A stretch of 10,789 nt of DNA from Clostridiales bacterium UBA1701 (GCA_002320035.1 DCJL01000007.1:27975-38763); one strand, 5' to 3'; positions 1 to 7,229 are shown, counted from the first letter of the stretch. Translations and numbers: made by a program. The notes: generated by a model not told the origin, from the letters alone.

Positions 1-56
1 AACTTCATGCGCATGGCTTTGCCCCTTTTCGTGGTGTGCTGTCTGCGCATGAAGTT
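1..56. repeat. Inverted repeat downstream of the exporter operon (possible terminator or repeat end)
   Basis: The 13-base arm AACTTCATGCGCA at 1-13 is matched exactly by its reverse complement TGCGCATGAAGTT at 44-56, with a 30-base loop. It begins 8 bases past the stop codon of the last operon gene, where a transcription terminator would sit. The right arm continues as TTTAT on the plus strand, so the mirrored sequence before base 1 may supply the T-run needed on the minus strand, but the window cuts it off. The 30-base loop is long for an intrinsic terminator, so the end of a small repeat element is also possible. Confidence 0.5.
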
Positions 57-64
57 TTATACGG

Positions 65-2140
65 TTACTCTATTTCTTCGCTGCGGTAGATGAAATTCAC
101 CTGGCCGTTCAGGCTCTCCAGCGGAGTTCCGGAGAGATAATCCTCCGCCGCCTCCGCGCAGGCGCGAAGCCGCGCCCCAAAGCCTCCCAGCTCCCCGCTG
201 AGAACTTCCGTCAGCGGGCCGACCCCCTGAGCTTTGAATTTGACCAAACCATCGCTGAGCTCGCCCGCTCCGTCTTTCAGCGCCGTAACGCCCTCCATGA
301 GCGCCGGCACGCCGCCGTTAAGCGCCCGGGCTCCCGCCGCCGCTGTGGAAACGCCGTTTGTGTAGGTGAGCAGGCCATAGTAAAAGCCCGCGTAGCCATC
401 AAGGCCCGCTTTAAGCTCAATCAGGCTCTGCGCCCCTTCCGCCGCGGCCTCCAGCTTGCTCCGGACCTCTTCGGAGGCCATATTGTCAGCAATCAGCTTT
501 TTGATCTGAAGCTCCGTGTTTTCCTCTATGGCGCTCTGCGCCTGCGCAGTCTGCATCTGGGCTTCGGTGTTTTCCTTTACTGCCGCCTCAAGGCCCGCCT
601 GGGCCTCCTGGCTCTGCATGTTCTCCTCCACAAGCTTCTGGATATAAGCCTCAGTCTGGCTTTCTATTGTGGCCTGTACTTCCCCGGTCTGCATCTGGGC
701 TTCTGTCTTTTGTGATATCTGCTCCTGTACCTCGGCGGAGTTCATTTTCAAATCCACGGCCTTGTCGATAACGGCTTTTTCAAGGGCGCCCTTGCTCTCA
801 TATTCCTCCCGGGTCAGGCCCAGTTTTTCCAGCACGCCGGAGAGGACCGTCTCCCTGGCCGCCTCCTGTACCTTTGCCTGCACCTGACCGCGGACGGTAT
901 CGGTCACGCCGGCGCGTATTTCCGGCTCATTTTCCCGTACTTTCGCCTCCACGGACTCCCGAAGCTGTGCCTGGGCGGCTTCTCTCACCTTTGCCTCGAC
1001 CTGCGCCCGCACGGCTTCCGTGACCGCCGCACGGACGGTCTCCCTCTGGGCCTCCACGGCGGCAGTTACCTGGCCCAGTGCGGCCTCATACACCGCGGTT
1101 TCATCAAGGGAGGCAATCAGTCCGCTGAGAACCTCTGCGTAATTATCGGGCGTCAGGGCCGAGGCGGACAGTCCGGCGGCACTGATTTGCTTATCTGCCA
1201 TGGAGAGCAGGGAGCCGAAAACAGAGCCCGCCCCGCTGTTCAGCGCGGCGCTGTTGGCATCCAGCTCACTGAGCCCCTCCGCCAGCTTCCCCGCGCCTGC
1301 GGAGAGCGCCCCCGCTTTTTCAAGCAGCGTACAGAGGCCGGTATAAAGCTCTGAGGAGCCGCCCAGCAGTTGCTCCATAGCGGAGTTGAGCTGCGCGGCG
1401 GCGGAGCCAAGATTGTCCAGGCCGGAGAAACTATCCAGCTCCTCGCTGTCCAGGAAGCTGCCCGTCACCGCCGTAAGGGTCATTGGCAGGCTGAAATTCT
1501 CCGTATCCGCGCTGACTTCCACATAGTCGGGTATCTCTACCGCGTCTCTGTCAAGGCCCAGGTTTTCCTGCATTCCGGGCAGGGCCAGGCCCAGGGCTAT
1601 GGTACGGCTCCCGTCGCTCAAAAGCTTCCCGGAGGAAATTTCCACATTGGAAAAAACGGAATTATCCAGCATAAGCCCCGTCATAACGGCAAAGGGCACA
1701 TAAATTTCCTCGGTTTTTCCGTTTACCTCCGCCTCCGTACGGCAGAGATTTTCATAGTCGAAACGCAGCGTCACCCGGCCGCTTTTTCCGATCAGCTTTT
1801 CCGGAGAGATCTCCTTTCCGTCCAGACGGCAACTGATTTTCATGGAAACCGGCAGCAGCGCCTCAAGCCCGCCCCGCTCTACCGTGTTCCCGTCGCTGTC
1901 GCAAAGGGGCAGTTTGTCCTTCCCCTCCGGCAGTGCCTCTATGACAGACCTGGTGGCAATCAGCTTTTCCGCCGTCCCGTCTGCTCCGGTCATAACATAG
2001 ACGGTGTTCTCTCCCGCCGGGGAATCGCTGCCAAGCAGGGCGCCCTCAAGGCTGTCCGCCGGCGCAGCGCCCACGAAAGACAGGGCCATCGCGCCAACCA
2101 GCACCCCAGCAAATATTTTTGAAAGAATATTTTTCTTCAT
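65..2140 (-). CDS. Secreted coiled-coil protein with Leu-x-x-Gly heptad blocks, MMPL partner
   Basis: A 691-residue exported protein of unknown biochemical role. Residues 1-28 form a signal peptide (basic start, hydrophobic stretch about 9-25, small residues near GAA/PAD). Residues 45-240 look like a beta-rich domain. Leu-x-x-Gly units in exact heptad register occur at L258, L265, L279, L286 and L300, and again at L607, L614, L621 and L628. This is the pattern known from YhgE/Pip-type proteins of Firmicutes. Between them, about 350-570 is a charged Ala/Glu/Gln-rich predicted coiled-coil with internal duplications. Unlike YhgE it has no multi-helix C-terminal membrane domain and no sorting signal, so it should be free or held by partners. 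The ATG follows AAGGAG, which sits across the end of the upstream MMPL gene (11-base gap), so the two are co-expressed. Role as an extracytoplasmic partner of the exporter is inferred. Confidence 0.8.
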   Translation of the reverse strand: MKKNILSKIFAGVLVGAMALSFVGAAPADSLEGALLGSDSPAGENTVYVMTGADGTAEKLIATRSVIEALPEGKDKLPLCDSDGNTVERGGLEALLPVSMKISCRLDGKEISPEKLIGKSGRVTLRFDYENLCRTEAEVNGKTEEIYVPFAVMTGLMLDNSVFSNVEISSGKLLSDGSRTIALGLALPGMQENLGLDRDAVEIPDYVEVSADTENFSLPMTLTAVTGSFLDSEELDSFSGLDNLGSAAAQLNSAMEQLLGGSSELYTGLCTLLEKAGALSAGAGKLAEGLSELDANSAALNSGAGSVFGSLLSMADKQISAAGLSASALTPDNYAEVLSGLIASLDETAVYEAALGQVTAAVEAQRETVRAAVTEAVRAQVEAKVREAAQAQLRESVEAKVRENEPEIRAGVTDTVRGQVQAKVQEAARETVLSGVLEKLGLTREEYESKGALEKAVIDKAVDLKMNSAEVQEQISQKTEAQMQTGEVQATIESQTEAYIQKLVEENMQSQEAQAGLEAAVKENTEAQMQTAQAQSAIEENTELQIKKLIADNMASEEVRSKLEAAAEGAQSLIELKAGLDGYAGFYYGLLTYTNGVSTAAAGARALNGGVPALMEGVTALKDGAGELSDGLVKFKAQGVGPLTEVLSGELGGFGARLRACAEAAEDYLSGTPLESLNGQVNFIYRSEEIE
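443..706 (-). repeat. Tandem internal duplication within the coiled-coil
   Basis: Residues 479-520 and 525-566 of the secreted protein align without gaps at an offset of 46 residues, with about 23 of 42 identical. Both copies start with TEAQMQT and share the pattern I-E-x-x-T-E-x-x-I-x-K-L, then N-M-x-S and L-E-A-A. A second, separate pair lies nearer the N-terminus: residues 373-390 and 412-429 share VT-x-x-VR-x-QV-x-AKV-x-EAA. The repeats indicate growth of the coiled-coil by duplication. Confidence 0.75.
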
Positions 2141-2151
2141 TTTAATTCTCC

Positions 2152-4248
2152 TTACATATCAGAACGCCCGGCCACAGCGGGCTTCGGAGGCTTCATGCCC
2201 AGAGTTGCCGCCCGGATAAGCCCATCGCAGAGCATGAGCATCGCCGGAAGAATGAATATAACGCAGAGCATACTCACCACAGCGCCTCTTGCCATCAGCA
2301 TGCACATGGAGCTGATGATGTCCATATTGGAATACACGGCAACCCCGAACGTAGCCGCGAAGAGCCCCATACCGCTGACGATTATGGACGGGATGGAACT
2401 GGAGAGCGCCGTGGCCACCGCCGTTTTCTTATCCCGGCCGAAAACCCGCTCGCTTTTATAGCGGGTGGTCATCAATATGGCGTAATCCACGGTGGCGCCC
2501 AGTTGAATCGTACTGATGCAAATAGGCGCGATAAAGGGCAGGGACTGGGACAGATAGTGGGGCATGCCAAGATTAATGAAGATCGCAAGCTCGATAACGG
2601 CAATGAGAATAAAGGGCAGAACCAGGCTCTTTTCAACAAGGGCAATTATAATGAATATTGCCGCGATCGACACGGCGTTTACCACCTTGAAGTCCTTGTC
2701 CGTAGTTTCTATCATGTCCTTCATACAGGGTGCTTCACCGATGAGCATGCCGCTGGGGTCGTATTTTTTTAAAATGGAGTTCAGCCGGTCTATCTGTCCG
2801 TTCACAAGCTCGCTGGCAGGGTGATACTCGGAATTGATCAGCAGCAGCTCCCAGTTCCCGCTTTTCAAAACGTTTACGAGCTTGTCGGGTATCAGTGCCT
2901 CCGGAATATTGGGGCCTACCAGGCTTTCCAGCCCAAGCACGTACTTGACGCCATCCACCTGCTCCATCTCCGCCGTCATATCCCGGACGGTTTTCGTGGG
3001 CAGGGAGGAGTCCACAAGAAGCATATGGGTGGAGGCCACGCCGAAATTATCCTGCAGCTTGTTGTTGGCCGTCACGAAGTCCATCGTCTGCGGCAGGCAG
3101 CGGGACATATCGTAATACACCTCGGCCTGGGTTTTCTGATAGCCGTAAAGGGAGGGCGGCACCAATAACAGGAACAGAACCAGAAACAGCGGAAACCTCT
3201 TCGTAATCCCCTGGGAAAACCGGCTCATATCCGGGATGAGGGGCTTGTGCTTGGTTTTCTGCAGGGGCTTATCCAGCACAAGGATCAGAGCCGGCAGATG
3301 AGTGACACAGCCGATCACCCCCAGCAGCACGCCCTTTGCCATAACGATGCCCAGATCCCGCCCCATGGTGAAGCTCATAAAGCAAAGCGCCGCGAAGCCC
3401 GCGATGGTGGTAACGGAGCTTCCCACAACGGAGGTCATCGTGGTGCTGATGGCCTCCGCCATGGCCTGAAAGCGGTCGTTCGTCAGTTCACGGCGCTCGT
3501 TATAGCTGTGCCAGAGGAAGATGGAATAATCCATTGTAACCGCAAGCTGCAGTACGGCGGACAGCGCCTTGGTTATGTAAGAGATTTCACCCAGGAAATA
3601 ATTTGTGCCCAGGTTCAGCATGATGGAAAGCCCTATGCTGAGCATGAATACAAAGGGCACCATCCAGCCGTCCAGGAACACCACCATGGCCAGGCAGGCA
3701 AAGAGCACCGCCAGCCCCACATATATGGGTTCCTCCTGCTCGCAGAGGTCTTTCAGATCCGTCACAAGGGCGGACATGCCGGATATATAGCACTGCTCCC
3801 CGGCCAGGGCGCGGATCTGCCGAATGGCATCCATGGTGACGTCTGCAGAAGTGGAGCTGTCAAAAAACACGGCCAGCATTGTACAGCTGCCGGAATTAAA
3901 GGCCTCATAGAGTTTATCGGGCAGCAGCTCCATGGGGACGGATAAATCCGCCGCCGAATCGTACCACAGCACACTCTCCACATGCTCCACATCTTTTATT
4001 TTTGCCTCAAGCTCGGCCACATCCGAGGGCTTCATATTCTCCACAACGATGAAGGAGAAAGCACCCTTGCCGAACTGGTCCATCAGGATGTTTTGACCGG
4101 TGACGGTGTCCATGTCCCCGGGCAGATAGTCCAGCATGTCATAATTTATTCTGGTGCCGGCCATGCCCAGAAAGCACAGCGGCATGGCGGCCAGGACAAG
4201 TATAAGTATGGGCACGCGCAGTTTGACGATTGCTCTGGAGAAACCCAT
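2152..4248 (-). CDS. MMPL/RND-family transporter
   Basis: A 698-residue inner-membrane exporter of the MMPL (RND superfamily) type, which uses the proton gradient to move lipids, siderophores or hydrophobic compounds. The sequence shows two pseudo-symmetric halves. Each has a leading helix (about 10-30 and 352-370), an extracytoplasmic loop (about 31-172 and 371-520) and a five-helix bundle (about 175-325 and 523-675). The Asp-Tyr pair used for proton relay appears in both: D240-Y241 in TMDYSIFLWHSY and D588-Y589 in TVDYAILMTTRY. Length fits compact Firmicute members. The C-tail is short and basic. ATG follows AAAGGA with a somewhat long gap of about 12 bases, 17 bases after the DUF308 gene. 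Substrate is not predictable. Neighbouring DUF308 and secreted genes suggest an envelope export unit under the nearby TetR regulator. Confidence 0.93.
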   Translation of the reverse strand: MGFSRAIVKLRVPILILVLAAMPLCFLGMAGTRINYDMLDYLPGDMDTVTGQNILMDQFGKGAFSFIVVENMKPSDVAELEAKIKDVEHVESVLWYDSAADLSVPMELLPDKLYEAFNSGSCTMLAVFFDSSTSADVTMDAIRQIRALAGEQCYISGMSALVTDLKDLCEQEEPIYVGLAVLFACLAMVVFLDGWMVPFVFMLSIGLSIMLNLGTNYFLGEISYITKALSAVLQLAVTMDYSIFLWHSYNERRELTNDRFQAMAEAISTTMTSVVGSSVTTIAGFAALCFMSFTMGRDLGIVMAKGVLLGVIGCVTHLPALILVLDKPLQKTKHKPLIPDMSRFSQGITKRFPLFLVLFLLLVPPSLYGYQKTQAEVYYDMSRCLPQTMDFVTANNKLQDNFGVASTHMLLVDSSLPTKTVRDMTAEMEQVDGVKYVLGLESLVGPNIPEALIPDKLVNVLKSGNWELLLINSEYHPASELVNGQIDRLNSILKKYDPSGMLIGEAPCMKDMIETTDKDFKVVNAVSIAAIFIIIALVEKSLVLPFILIAVIELAIFINLGMPHYLSQSLPFIAPICISTIQLGATVDYAILMTTRYKSERVFGRDKKTAVATALSSSIPSIIVSGMGLFAATFGVAVYSNMDIISSMCMLMARGAVVSMLCVIFILPAMLMLCDGLIRAATLGMKPPKPAVAGRSDM

Positions 4249-4265
4249 TTAAAAATTCATTCCTT

Positions 4266-4859
4266 TCATTCGTCTGCTTCCGTATAGTCCGCGTCGATTG
4301 CGTCGGGATACTGGTTTTGGATTATCTTCACCGCCGTCAGCACCGTTATCAGGTTGAGTATTCCGTCGGCCAGCAGCAGGACCCCCAGCGTCACCATAAG
4401 CGCCCCGGTGCTCTCCGCGGTTTTAAATACCAGCAGAATCCCTATCACTGCCGTCGGAACAGCCGCCGCGAAAATAAGCCACCAGCGGCCAATGCCAAAG
4501 CGCCGGGCCTCTATGGCTGTCTGGATCCGCAGCAGCGCGTCCGTCATTGCCGTCAGGCCCATGGCAAAGCAGATAAATTCCATAGCGCCGCGGGGCCGGA
4601 TAAGCGTGATAACTCCCAGCGCCGCCAGCAGCAGGCCCAGCGCGAGGTCATACTGAAAAGCCAGCCTGTAAAGGTCCCGGGACAGATAACCGAAGATCTT
4701 CACCGTCCCCGAGATGAGCAGCGCCGCCCCCAGGATGATTCCCAGCGCGTCCACGGAAAGCCCCGGAAAAAGTATCAGCAGCAGGCCCAGCGCGCACATA
4801 AGCAGGGATATTATCACTGCTCCGGCTTTGGCGGTTTTAATCAATTTTGTTGAGCGCAT
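4266..4859 (-). CDS. DUF308 (HdeD-like) six-helix membrane protein
   Basis: A 197-residue integral membrane protein. Six hydrophobic helices can be placed at about 12-31, 35-55, 69-88, 92-110, 126-145 and 151-173. They repeat the DUF308/HdeD theme three times: a small-residue-rich helix with LG...L, a Pro-containing turn (FPG at 31-33, RPR at 88-90), then LG..LL.G. HdeD of enteric bacteria is linked to acid resistance, but most Firmicute DUF308 proteins have no assigned role. The acidic C-tail (DAIDADYTEADE) is cytosolic or surface exposed. The ATG has a strong GGGGGAG site 6-7 bases ahead. It is the first gene of the operon with the MMPL exporter and secreted protein, so a helper role for that exporter is a reasonable inference only. 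Confidence 0.85.
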   Translation of the reverse strand: MRSTKLIKTAKAGAVIISLLMCALGLLLILFPGLSVDALGIILGAALLISGTVKIFGYLSRDLYRLAFQYDLALGLLLAALGVITLIRPRGAMEFICFAMGLTAMTDALLRIQTAIEARRFGIGRWWLIFAAAVPTAVIGILLVFKTAESTGALMVTLGVLLLADGILNLITVLTAVKIIQNQYPDAIDADYTEADE

Positions 4860-4882
4860 TTGTTTCTCCCCCTTTTTGCCGG

Positions 4883-4888
4883 ATTATA
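4883..4888 (-). promoter_or_regulatory. -10 box for the DUF308-MMPL-secreted protein operon
   Basis: The minus strand reads TATTATAATCC 24 bases ahead of the DUF308 start, giving a perfect TATAAT. No good -35 box lies 17 bases upstream, where the sequence is GC-rich, which suits an activated or repressor-controlled promoter. A second, weaker pair lies further up: TTGAGG (complement of 4935-4940) and TATATG (complement of 4911-4916), 18 bases apart. No clear TetR-type palindrome was found here by eye. Confidence 0.5.
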
Positions 4889-5085
4889 ATACCGCACCGC
4901 CGCCGGAATGCATATAGACAGCCGCCGCCCGCCGCCTCAAAAATATTCAGCGGCCCTTTTCTGCCCTGTTTTTAGGCATTTTTGCCTCCGATGCGCAAAA
5001 AAACGGCAGCCCCGCCCCGCTGTATATTGCGAAAGGGGCGGCGGCCCCGTAATATTGGGCTATCCTCCCAAGGATAAAGTAAAAA
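4889..5085. other. GC-rich intergenic region between tetR-type gene and exporter operon
   Basis: No gene is seen in this stretch. It holds small inverted repeats only: AGGCA-TTTT-TGCCT (4974-4987), CCGCCCC with GGGGCGG (5012-5018 and 5035-5041), and TATCCT-CCCA-AGGATA (5061-5076). It probably contains the control region of the exporter operon, including any operator for the neighbouring TetR-type regulator, but no operator could be assigned. Confidence 0.5.
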
Positions 5086-5124
5086 GCGCCGCGGATATCC
5101 TTTTCCCCCGGATATCTGCGGCGC
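5081..5124 (-). terminator. Intrinsic terminator of the glyA-tetR unit
   Basis: A 15-bp stem joins 5086-5100 (GCGCCGCGGATATCC) with 5110-5124 (GGATATCTGCGGCGC). There is one wobble or mismatch position and a 9-base loop. On the minus strand the stem is followed by TTTTTACTTT, and it lies 26 bases past the TetR-type stop codon. The other side is also T-rich on the plus strand (5131-5149), so it could work in both directions, though no plus-strand gene needs it. It separates the regulator transcript from the exporter operon. Confidence 0.88.
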
Positions 5125-5150
5125 CTGCTATTTATCTTTTTATTTTTTTC

Positions 5151-5720
5151 TTATTCCCCGTCCGGATCGCTGCCGCAGCGCTTTATGAGCTCTGCGGGAA
5201 AACCCTTCCTGAGCTGGCACAGCCTGTGTATAAATGGCCTTATATCTTCTCTCATCCCGCTTTGCAGCCAGCCAAGTACGATGCCGAAAGCTTCGCAGCT
5301 ATGGTATCGGATTATAATATCCCTGTCTTCATCGCCGATGCCGTTTGGGGGAAAGACCGTATCCACATAGACGTTCACCGTGTGCAGGCAGACCTGCCAC
5401 AGATACTGCTCAAATATATCCCGGTTCACAGAGTTATAGATGTGCAGCAGCGCCCGCCTGTGCTCGGCGGCAAAGCCTGCCGCGGCGTTCATGCAGTCCT
5501 CAATGCTGTCAATGCTGGGATATTCCCCGATTATTTTCTTCGACTCGTCCTCAAGGATCTGTTGGATTAAAGTCGGAACATCCTGATAATGATAATAAAA
5601 GGAATTCCTGTTAATGCCGCAGCGCTCGGTGATATCTTTTACGGTTATTTTATTCAGCGGACGCTGGTCCAGCAGCTCAAGAAACGCGCTGCGGATCGCC
5701 TTCTCAGTGAAATTTGCCAA
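5151..5720 (-). CDS. TetR/AcrR-family transcriptional regulator
   Basis: A 189-residue DNA-binding regulator, usual length for TetR. The N-terminal helix-turn-helix spans about 8-50, with the recognition part ITERCGINRNSFYYHY at 30-45, close to the TetR consensus. Residues 60-189 form an all-helical ligand/dimer domain that resembles the DhaS-like C-terminal type common in Firmicutes. No known ligand can be read from it. The start is TTG at 5718-5720: no ATG or GTG lies near, and AAGGAGG (complement of 5728-5734) sits 7 bases ahead, which fixes this start. It follows glyA by 35 bases and ends at a strong terminator, so it is probably expressed from the glyA promoter. The next genes downstream are the MMPL operon, the usual kind of target for such a regulator, so control of that operon is inferred. 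Confidence 0.92.
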   Translation of the reverse strand: MANFTEKAIRSAFLELLDQRPLNKITVKDITERCGINRNSFYYHYQDVPTLIQQILEDESKKIIGEYPSIDSIEDCMNAAAGFAAEHRRALLHIYNSVNRDIFEQYLWQVCLHTVNVYVDTVFPPNGIGDEDRDIIIRYHSCEAFGIVLGWLQSGMREDIRPFIHRLCQLRKGFPAELIKRCGSDPDGE

Positions 5721-5755
5721 ATAGGGACCTCCTTCGGTGTTTCTTCCGCTCTGCC

Positions 5756-6997
5756 TCAGAGCGCAGGATACAGGGGGAAGCGGCGGCAGAGCGCGATGGC
5801 CTGCTCCCTGACCTCCGGCACGGCCTCATCGCCTCCATCCAGGAGGCGGCAGATCATACCGCCGATTTCGCGCATCTCTTTCTCTTTCATGCCCCGCGTG
5901 GTGACGGCCGGGGAACCAAAGCGCATGCCGCTGGTGAGCTTGACGGACTGGGTATCAAAGGGAATGGTGTTCTTGTTGGCCGTGATATGGGCCCGGTCCA
6001 TAAGCTCCTGAACCTCCATGCCGGTCTTTCCCCGGCTCATCACATCCGCCAGCATCAGATGATTGTCCGTGCCGCCGGACACAAGGCGCACACCGCTCTC
6101 TGAGAGTCTTTCTGCCAGCGCCGCGGCGTTTTTTACGGTCTGGGCCTGATAGGCCCTGAACGCGGGGCTGAGCGCCTCCTTGAAGCAGACAGCCTTGGCG
6201 GCGATAATATGCATCAGCGGGCCGCCCTGGGTGCCGGGGAAAACGGCGCTGTCTATCTTCTTTTTAAGCGCTTCCCCGCATAGGATCATGGCTCCCCTGG
6301 GGCCCCGGAGCGTTTTATGGGTGGTAGTCGTCACTACATGGGCATAAGGCACGGGGCTCGGATGCACCCCGGCGGCCACAAGGCCCGCAATATGGGCCAT
6401 GTCCACCATCAGATAGGCCCCCACCGCGTCGGCAATTTCTCTCATCCGCTTGAAGTCGATAAATCTGGGATAGGCGCTGGCTCCGGCGATGATTAATTTG
6501 GGCCGGCACTCTTCCGCTTTTTGGAGAAGGGCCTCATAGTCGATTGTCTCGCTGTCTTTGTCAACGCCGTAGAAGCATGCGTTAAAATATTTTCCGGAGA
6601 TGGAGGCTCTGGCGCCGTGGGTCAGGTGACCTCCGTGACTCAAATCCATGCCGAGAATGGTATCCCCCGGCTGGAGCAGGGCCAGGTACACGGCAATATT
6701 GGCCTGGGAGCCGGAGTGGGGCTGGACATTGGCGTGCTCCGCGCCGAAAAGGGCTTTGGCCCGCTCGATGGCCAGGTTTTCTATCTCGTCCACATACCGG
6801 CAGCCGCCGTAGTATCTGGCCGCCGGGTAGCCCTCGGCATATTTATTGGTCAGGTGGCTGCCCATGGCCTCCATAACGGCAGGGCTGACGAAGTTCTCGG
6901 AAGCAATAAGCTCGATATGATCCCTCTGGCGTTCAAGCTCGCGCATCATGGCGTCGTAAACTTCCCTGTCCTGCTGTCTGATTACATCGTAGCTCAT
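5756..6997 (-). CDS. glyA: Serine hydroxymethyltransferase
   Basis: A 413-residue cytosolic PLP enzyme that converts serine and tetrahydrofolate into glycine and 5,10-methylene-tetrahydrofolate, the main one-carbon source for purine, thymidylate and methionine synthesis. Diagnostic segments are present: IELIASENFVSPAVMEAMGS (29-47), the tetrahydrofolate/substrate region NKYAEGYPAARYYGG (51-65), PHSGSQAN (93-100), the Asp of VDMAHIAG (198-205) that contacts the PLP ring, and the Schiff-base lysine K228 in TTTTHKTLRGPRG. Length matches bacterial GlyA and no key residue is missing. The ATG has GGAGG 7 bases ahead. It has its own near-consensus promoter and a long structured leader, and is followed by the TetR-type gene, an unusual partner for a housekeeping enzyme. 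Confidence 0.98.
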   Translation of the reverse strand: MSYDVIRQQDREVYDAMMRELERQRDHIELIASENFVSPAVMEAMGSHLTNKYAEGYPAARYYGGCRYVDEIENLAIERAKALFGAEHANVQPHSGSQANIAVYLALLQPGDTILGMDLSHGGHLTHGARASISGKYFNACFYGVDKDSETIDYEALLQKAEECRPKLIIAGASAYPRFIDFKRMREIADAVGAYLMVDMAHIAGLVAAGVHPSPVPYAHVVTTTTHKTLRGPRGAMILCGEALKKKIDSAVFPGTQGGPLMHIIAAKAVCFKEALSPAFRAYQAQTVKNAAALAERLSESGVRLVSGGTDNHLMLADVMSRGKTGMEVQELMDRAHITANKNTIPFDTQSVKLTSGMRFGSPAVTTRGMKEKEMREIGGMICRLLDGGDEAVPEVREQAIALCRRFPLYPAL

Positions 6998-7057
6998 TGC
7001 TTATCCTCCGCGTTATTTATATTAAGTAAAAAAACCGGACCGCGTCAAAGCCTGCGG

Positions 7058-7146
7058 CTGTAATTCTGCGTGCGGTGAAGAATCCCGTTCCCGGGCACAA
7101 CCCGGTTTTTGGCTCCTCCGGCCGCTTTGTTTCCTCAGAATGACAG
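7058..7146. repeat. MITE-like repeat with TGTCATTCTGAG-type ends
   Basis: The ends CTGTAATTCTGCG (7058-7070) and, on the opposite strand, CTGTCATTCTGAG (complement of 7134-7146) match at 11 of 13 positions and face each other, enclosing 63 bases. The left end continues as TGCGGTGAAGAATCCCG. This resembles the widespread intergenic repeat built on TGTCATTCTGAGCG...GAAGAATC, which I recall from Clostridia and other phyla. The copy is diverged and encodes nothing. It lies inside the glyA leader. Confidence 0.5.
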
Positions 7147-7172
7147 CTTCGCCCTGCACGCCGTCTGAAATT

Positions 7173-7190
7173 GCCGGGTGCGCACCCGGC
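7173..7190. repeat. 18-bp perfect palindrome in glyA leader
   Basis: GCCGGGTGCGCACCCGGC is its own reverse complement. As RNA it would form a stable short hairpin about 4-20 nt from the 5' end of the glyA transcript. As DNA it could be an operator for a dimeric protein just downstream of the glyA start site. Confidence 0.7.
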
Positions 7191-7200
7191 CAACGGGATT

Positions 7201-7229
7201 ATTATAATACAAGCGGCCCCCCTTTTCAA
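7201..7229 (-). promoter_or_regulatory. Sigma-A-type promoter of glyA
   Basis: On the minus strand TTGAAA (complement of 7224-7229) and a perfect TATAAT (complement of 7201-7206) are separated by exactly 17 bases, close to the housekeeping consensus. Transcription should begin near 7194 and run through glyA and the TetR-type gene. Confidence 0.88.

Larger units (their letters stand above)
6998..7194 (-). promoter_or_regulatory. Long structured 5' leader of glyA
   Basis: From the predicted transcription start near 7194 to the glyA ATG is about 197 nt with no gene. It contains an 18-bp palindrome (7173-7190) and a hairpin CCGGG-CACAA-CCCGG (7091-7105). A seven-base T-run on the minus strand (complement of 7028-7034) lies close to the ribosome site. 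AAAAACCGG (7030-7038) is exactly complementary to CCGGTTTTT (7102-7110), which overlaps the CCGGG hairpin, so the two pairings exclude each other. AATCCCGTT (7081-7089) pairs with AACGGGATT at 7192-7200, at the transcript's 5' edge. It does not match the THF or ZTP riboswitch cores that I know. A regulatory leader or simply repeat insertion are both possible. Confidence 0.45.

Noticed and set aside
1370..2122. Long plus-strand open frame opposite the secreted protein gene
   Set aside because: It mirrors the codon use of the minus-strand gene, has no ribosome site or recognisable domain, and the minus-strand product has a clear signal peptide and heptads.
3247..3945. Plus-strand open frame of 232 codons opposite the MMPL gene
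   Set aside because: The His/Gln/Gly-rich product is typical of the antisense of a membrane protein gene, and the MMPL gene is unambiguous.
4908..5570. Plus-strand open frame spanning the intergenic region and the TetR-type gene
   Set aside because: It crosses a strong terminator and lies antisense to a clear helix-turn-helix gene, with no family features.
6998..7200. Known THF, ZTP or glycine riboswitch ahead of glyA
   Set aside because: I could not find the conserved core segments of these classes in the leader, so only a generic structured leader is reported.
7017..7229. Small minus-strand open frame upstream of glyA
   Set aside because: It runs through the glyA promoter and the repeat element and has no ribosome site.
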